DNA from: Mongoliimonas terrestris
GTDB lineage: Bacteria > Pseudomonadota > Alphaproteobacteria > Rhizobiales > Pleomorphomonadaceae
Assembly: GCF_001927285.1 (NCBI RefSeq)
Contig: NZ_MSIG01000002.1
Location: forward strand, 62,001-126,000
DNA: 64,000 bases
Reading direction: 5' to 3'
The position numbers were made by a program, and so were the translations under genes. The notes beneath the pieces were generated by a model, which made no database searches, was not told the origin of the DNA, and saw nothing but the letters and a program-made list of their open reading frames with translations. Positions 62,401-64,000 of this stretch are shown piece after piece; the first letter of the stretch is position 1; each line of letters begins with the position of its first letter.

Positions 62401-64000
62401 GATGGCGCTGACCGACGGCAAGGGCGTCGACGTGGTGCTGAACTCCCTCTTCGGCGAGGCCATGGAGCGTTCGCTGGAGGTGCTGAAGCCGTTCGGCCGC
62501 TTCGTCGAGCTCGGCAAGCGCGACTACTACGCCAACACCCGCGTCGGCCTCCGGCCGTTCCGGCAGAACCTCTCCTATTTCGGCGTCGACGCCGACCAGC
62601 TGCTCACCCGCCGGCCGAAGCTCACCGAGGCGCTGTTCCGCGACCTCGTGGCGGCGTTCGAGGCGGGCGTGCTGACCGCCTTGCCCTACCGCACCTTCGC
62701 GGCCGAGCGGATCACCGAGGCCTTCCGGCTGATGCAGCAGTCCGGCCATATCGGCAAGATCTTGGTGCTGCCGCCGGACATCCCGACCCCGGCGACGGTG
62801 AAGCCCGTACGCGTGAATGGCGACGGCACCTACCTGGTGGCGGGCGGCCTCGGCGGCTTCGGTGTGGAGACCGCGCGCGCCCTGGTGGCCCGCGGGGCGC
62901 GGTCGATCGTGCTCGCCAGCCGGTCCGGCGCCGTCTCGCCGGTCGCCGCGGAGGCGATCGCCGCCATGGAGGCGGCGGGCGCCACGGTGACCGTCAGCGC
63001 CACGGACGTCACCAGCGGCCCGGCGGTCGATCGTCTGCTCGCCCGGATCCGGGCCGAGATGCCGCCGCTGAAGGGCGTCTTCCACACCGCCATGGTGCTC
63101 GACGACGCGCTCTTCCAGAACCTCGACGCGGCGCGCATGCGGGCCGTCATGGCGCCGAAGATCGCCGGCGCGGCCGTCCTCGACGCGGCGACGCGGGCGG
63201 ACGATCTCGACCTCTTCGTGCTCTACTCGTCGGCCACCACCCTCATCGGCAACCCCGGCCAGGCGCCCTATGTGGCCGCCAACGCCTACCTGGAAGGTCT
63301 CGCCCGCGCCCGTCGCGCCGCCGGCCTGCCGGCGCTCGCCATCGCCTGGGGCGCCATCGCGGACGCCGGCTATCTGGCCCGCAACGCGGACGTGAACGAC
63401 ATGCTCTCCATGCGCCTCGGCAAGCAGGCGCTGACCGCCAAGGCCGCGCTCGGCGGGCTCGGCCTCGCGCTCGACGCGGGCCTCGACCAGCCGGTGCTCG
63501 CCTACGCGCGGATCGACTGGGCGGCTGCCCGGCGCGAGCTCGCCATCATGGCGACACCGCTCGTCACCCGCGTGGCGTCGGCCGGCGCGGGCGCGGAGGC
63601 CGAGAGCGCCGGTGACGGCCAGCTCGCCACCCTGATCGAGGGGCTCGACAACGCCGCCGCCGTGCGGCTCGTCACCGAGCTCCTTGCCGGGGAGATCTCG
63701 CGCATCCTGCGCCTGCCGGCGGAGGACATCGACCCGGCCCGGCCGCTGACCGAGATCGGCATGGACAGCCTGATGGCGCTGGAGCTGCGCATGGCGGCCG
63801 AGCAGCGCTTCGGCATCGACATCCCGCTCCTGTCGCTCGCCAACGGCGCGGCGCTCGGCGACATCGCCCGGCGCATCGTCGACAAGGCGGGCGCGGCCGA
63901 GGGCGAGGACGTCTCCGCCGACAGCGAACTCGCCGCCGCCCGCCACATGGGCGAGGATCTGGACGACGAACTGACCGCGGTGGTGAACGCCATCGAGGTG
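56483..64000 (+). CDS. type I polyketide/fatty-acid synthase, KS-AT-DH-ER-KR-ACP (RkpA-like), 3' end beyond window
   Basis: 2,506 residues to the window edge with no stop. KS: C176 in DTACSSS, then EAHGTGT and KTNIGHLEAASG. AT: S622 in GHSVGE; the specificity region reads YPFH instead of HAFH or YASH. DH: H925 in HKVEASTVFP (Ala where the motif has Gly) and DASFH. About 600 residues follow without a clear active site (possible structural KR). ER: NADPH loop HGGAGGVGLAALQ near 1918. KR: GGLGGFG near 2120 and Y2263. ACP: S2429 in GMDSL. A single fully reducing module would make a saturated acyl chain iteratively. Size and order match rhizobial RkpA (capsular K-antigen lipid), which is a context-free guess because the next genes are outside the window. 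Confidence 0.9.
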   Translation, partial: MTSVLRDIAIVGYACRLPQADTAGDFWSILERGACVVSEIQPDRWSLNRFGHRDRKEAGKSYTWRAGQLDDPFGFDPTFFGISPREAIQMDPQQRILLQVVWEALEHAGLPAAKLAGSETGVYVGASSVDYSNHFVVDPSAMDIQMMTGNTLSIVSNRISYIFDLKGPSFTVDTACSSSVVALHEALEAMRSGRIDTAIVGGVNMLLSPFAFVGFSRASMLSPTGLCRAFDADGDGYVRSEGAVAFVLKTVEAARAAGDPIRGVLVGSGINSDGRTVGLSLPSTDQQAALLRHVYDRFEIDPTALAYIEAHGTGTRVGDPAEAEALGAILGRRRGDRLPIGSVKTNIGHLEAASGMAGLLKAQLILEKGIIPPSLHFNTPNPDIAFDDLNIEVVTVARPLAETGAPLHVGVNSFGFGGANAHAVLRQPAPHEVARERIPGKLAPLVVSAQSPDALKTLAAAYRAEIEGADTSGVARIANAAAFRRDRLDHRLVVLGSTAEEMRAGLDGWLAGERSTAHVSGRATARVAPVAFVFSGNGSQWAGMGLAAYQGDAAFRTAFDTVTRLFMRVAGWSLLTTLYSEDLEADIERTEVAQPLLFAIQVATVEALAVRGLKPDMVAGHSVGEVAAAWAAGALSLEAAVYLIHVRSTQQEVTRHLGGMAALLTSAADAQKAIAEAGLGDVEVAADNSPRSITLSGTNEQLAAFGKLAKKNRWALRKLKLDYPFHCALIEPIRQPLVDALATLQPHECRLPYVSAVTGQRADGAALGADYWWRNVRQPVLFRQAVETLSELGAKVFVEIGPKPVLQTYVTDTLAAATRPGVSVPSLDVADTLGSDVLGAIVARAFVAGAHVEETRFFGIPATISVDLPRYPWQNQPYRIDHTDEAADIFGDGDDHPLLGFRVRRGTGPWIAGIDTDRIPWLADHKVEASTVFPAAGFVEAALAAARETFGEGPIEIRDLDILRPLVLEDGEPVELRTEVDPDHHVVEIASRRRLSGDDFALHVRARIARPPVATTPAEPIPAATEPGLDAAALYTLTRRFGLDYGPAFRRAAAVAPIGDDALHVVLSADQAEALGDAAMVLHPTLLDASFHGLFYLITRSFGADGESAFLPVRIGSLRVFVAGATPAGALVRVVRASARSVEAVFTLVADDGTVIARATGVRFKSVRLTRASDPDDFVYSTTAVRLPEPGESVDLPALWADPAARLEALGLAAAEADDLDDGALLVDAGSRALAFETLSALAIDGRLDRDGLVASGRVAPSALPLLNRLLDALDEDGALEDAGVDVRLSAESPYPAADAVIATLVAAHPQRIAEATALVRLQADLPRRLSSGLASDGSPLGAGLQEHLDSSAPAGAPLNTAVAAATLDMVAAWPADRALSVLLVGPESPALARRLAAFDHVGRIVVTDPSPTRLDRIRLDLATGGVVEVVDAVDLGNAGGAHRLFDLVATVDLLGRSDGAVALQGLAAHLSSGAILIAAEADPSLFADVTLGQSEAWWQDSVDPRFPVGARRTADGHRAMLSSLGFKPAAVLPLASAQTRGTIVVAHAPLRTVPAPAAPLDPILILIDRDPASRALADALAATVASEGRPVRVGVARPMPDGRVVVEAADAGSDADLRAMIAGTVVKDLVYAPSVTTATGDPLAAAEARIMTLHGVLNGAMKPPARLWVLAPGGSGAGGDGRAVRPVETAVWGLGRVVINEYPDIETRLVDLAVAFSPAEAADRMARLIADPGPEREILIDERGTAAIRLRSGPSLVEPALAAAIEGPVGRVLSIERQGTLDGLVWHSAARKAPTGDEVEIEVAAAGLNFRDVMWALGLLPEEALEDGFAGATLGMECSGVITRVGPDARRFKPGDRVISFAPACFATHVLVAEKALAPVPSTVDLEAAATIPVTFLTAWYALVELARLDEGETVLIHGGAGGVGLAALQIALSRGARVIATAGSPDKRRLLAMLGAAHVLDSRSLAFADEVMALTDGKGVDVVLNSLFGEAMERSLEVLKPFGRFVELGKRDYYANTRVGLRPFRQNLSYFGVDADQLLTRRPKLTEALFRDLVAAFEAGVLTALPYRTFAAERITEAFRLMQQSGHIGKILVLPPDIPTPATVKPVRVNGDGTYLVAGGLGGFGVETARALVARGARSIVLASRSGAVSPVAAEAIAAMEAAGATVTVSATDVTSGPAVDRLLARIRAEMPPLKGVFHTAMVLDDALFQNLDAARMRAVMAPKIAGAAVLDAATRADDLDLFVLYSSATTLIGNPGQAPYVAANAYLEGLARARRAAGLPALAIAWGAIADAGYLARNADVNDMLSMRLGKQALTAKAALGGLGLALDAGLDQPVLAYARIDWAAARRELAIMATPLVTRVASAGAGAEAESAGDGQLATLIEGLDNAAAVRLVTELLAGEISRILRLPAEDIDPARPLTEIGMDSLMALELRMAAEQRFGIDIPLLSLANGAALGDIARRIVDKAGAAEGEDVSADSELAAARHMGEDLDDELTAVVNAIEV

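Noticed and set aside
58040..63946. A 1,968-codon open frame antisense to the synthase gene
   Set aside because: It lies exactly opposite the PKS codons; its translation is His/Arg/Gly/Ala-rich without any domain. Very GC-rich genes with a biased third position leave the antisense frame open.

Overview
The window is high-GC chromosomal DNA of an alphaproteobacterium, most likely Hyphomicrobiales (Rhizobiales). The pointers are a polyol-type ABC operon with a DUF2160 subunit, an alphaproteobacterial-type Zur box in front of COG0523 GTPases, GTA-like phage genes, and a 2,500-residue RkpA-like polyketide/fatty-acid synthase. No rRNA is present, so the genus is not assignable from sequence alone.

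Left arm (1-22.4 kb), metabolism and envelope. After a partial DUF1622 gene and a DUF305 membrane protein comes a leftward operon for uptake and phosphorylation of a C3/C4 polyol or ketose. It runs binding protein, two permeases, DUF2160 subunit, two ATPases, then a DhaK-DhaL dihydroxyacetone kinase, and a divergent LacI-type regulator faces it. A DevBCA-type tripartite exporter follows. Next is a seven-gene MoxR/DUF58/DUF4381/VWA/VWA/TPR/BatD operon, which probably forms a periplasmic metalloenzyme-maturation or stress system, with a MoxY/MoxX-like two-component pair beside it. An MFS transporter closes this part. Three 36-nt hairpins of one family lie in the gaps of this arm.

Middle (22.5-36.3 kb). 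A divergent sulfonate/nitrate-type ABC operon (NMT1-like binding protein, ATPase, permease) runs into two closely related flavin-dependent (luciferase-like) monooxygenases flanking a GntR regulator. This is probably a scavenging route for sulfur or nitrogen in an organic compound. Then comes a Zur-controlled operon of two COG0523 zinc GTPases plus a small conserved partner, a YqaA-type membrane protein, and a secreted Tricorn-like protease.

Integrated element (36.36-53.70 kb). A compact 17.3-kb phage-like element sits in the 3' end of tRNA-Gln(CTG), between 22-bp direct repeats. It has a tyrosine integrase, an HK97-type head (portal, protease, capsid, connectors), TerS/TerL, a tail tube, chaperones, a tape measure and a minor tail protein. 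It also has an HUH-type replication initiator with an origin-like region. I see no repressor, lysis genes or tail-tip/receptor-binding genes, and the morphogenesis genes are in an unusual order. It may be a helper-dependent satellite or a reduced prophage, and it is the most interesting part of the window.

Right arm (53.7-64 kb). tRNA-Gln, a small unknown gene, release factor RF3 (prfC), and a modular type I synthase (KS-AT-DH-ER-KR-ACP) that runs off the window edge.
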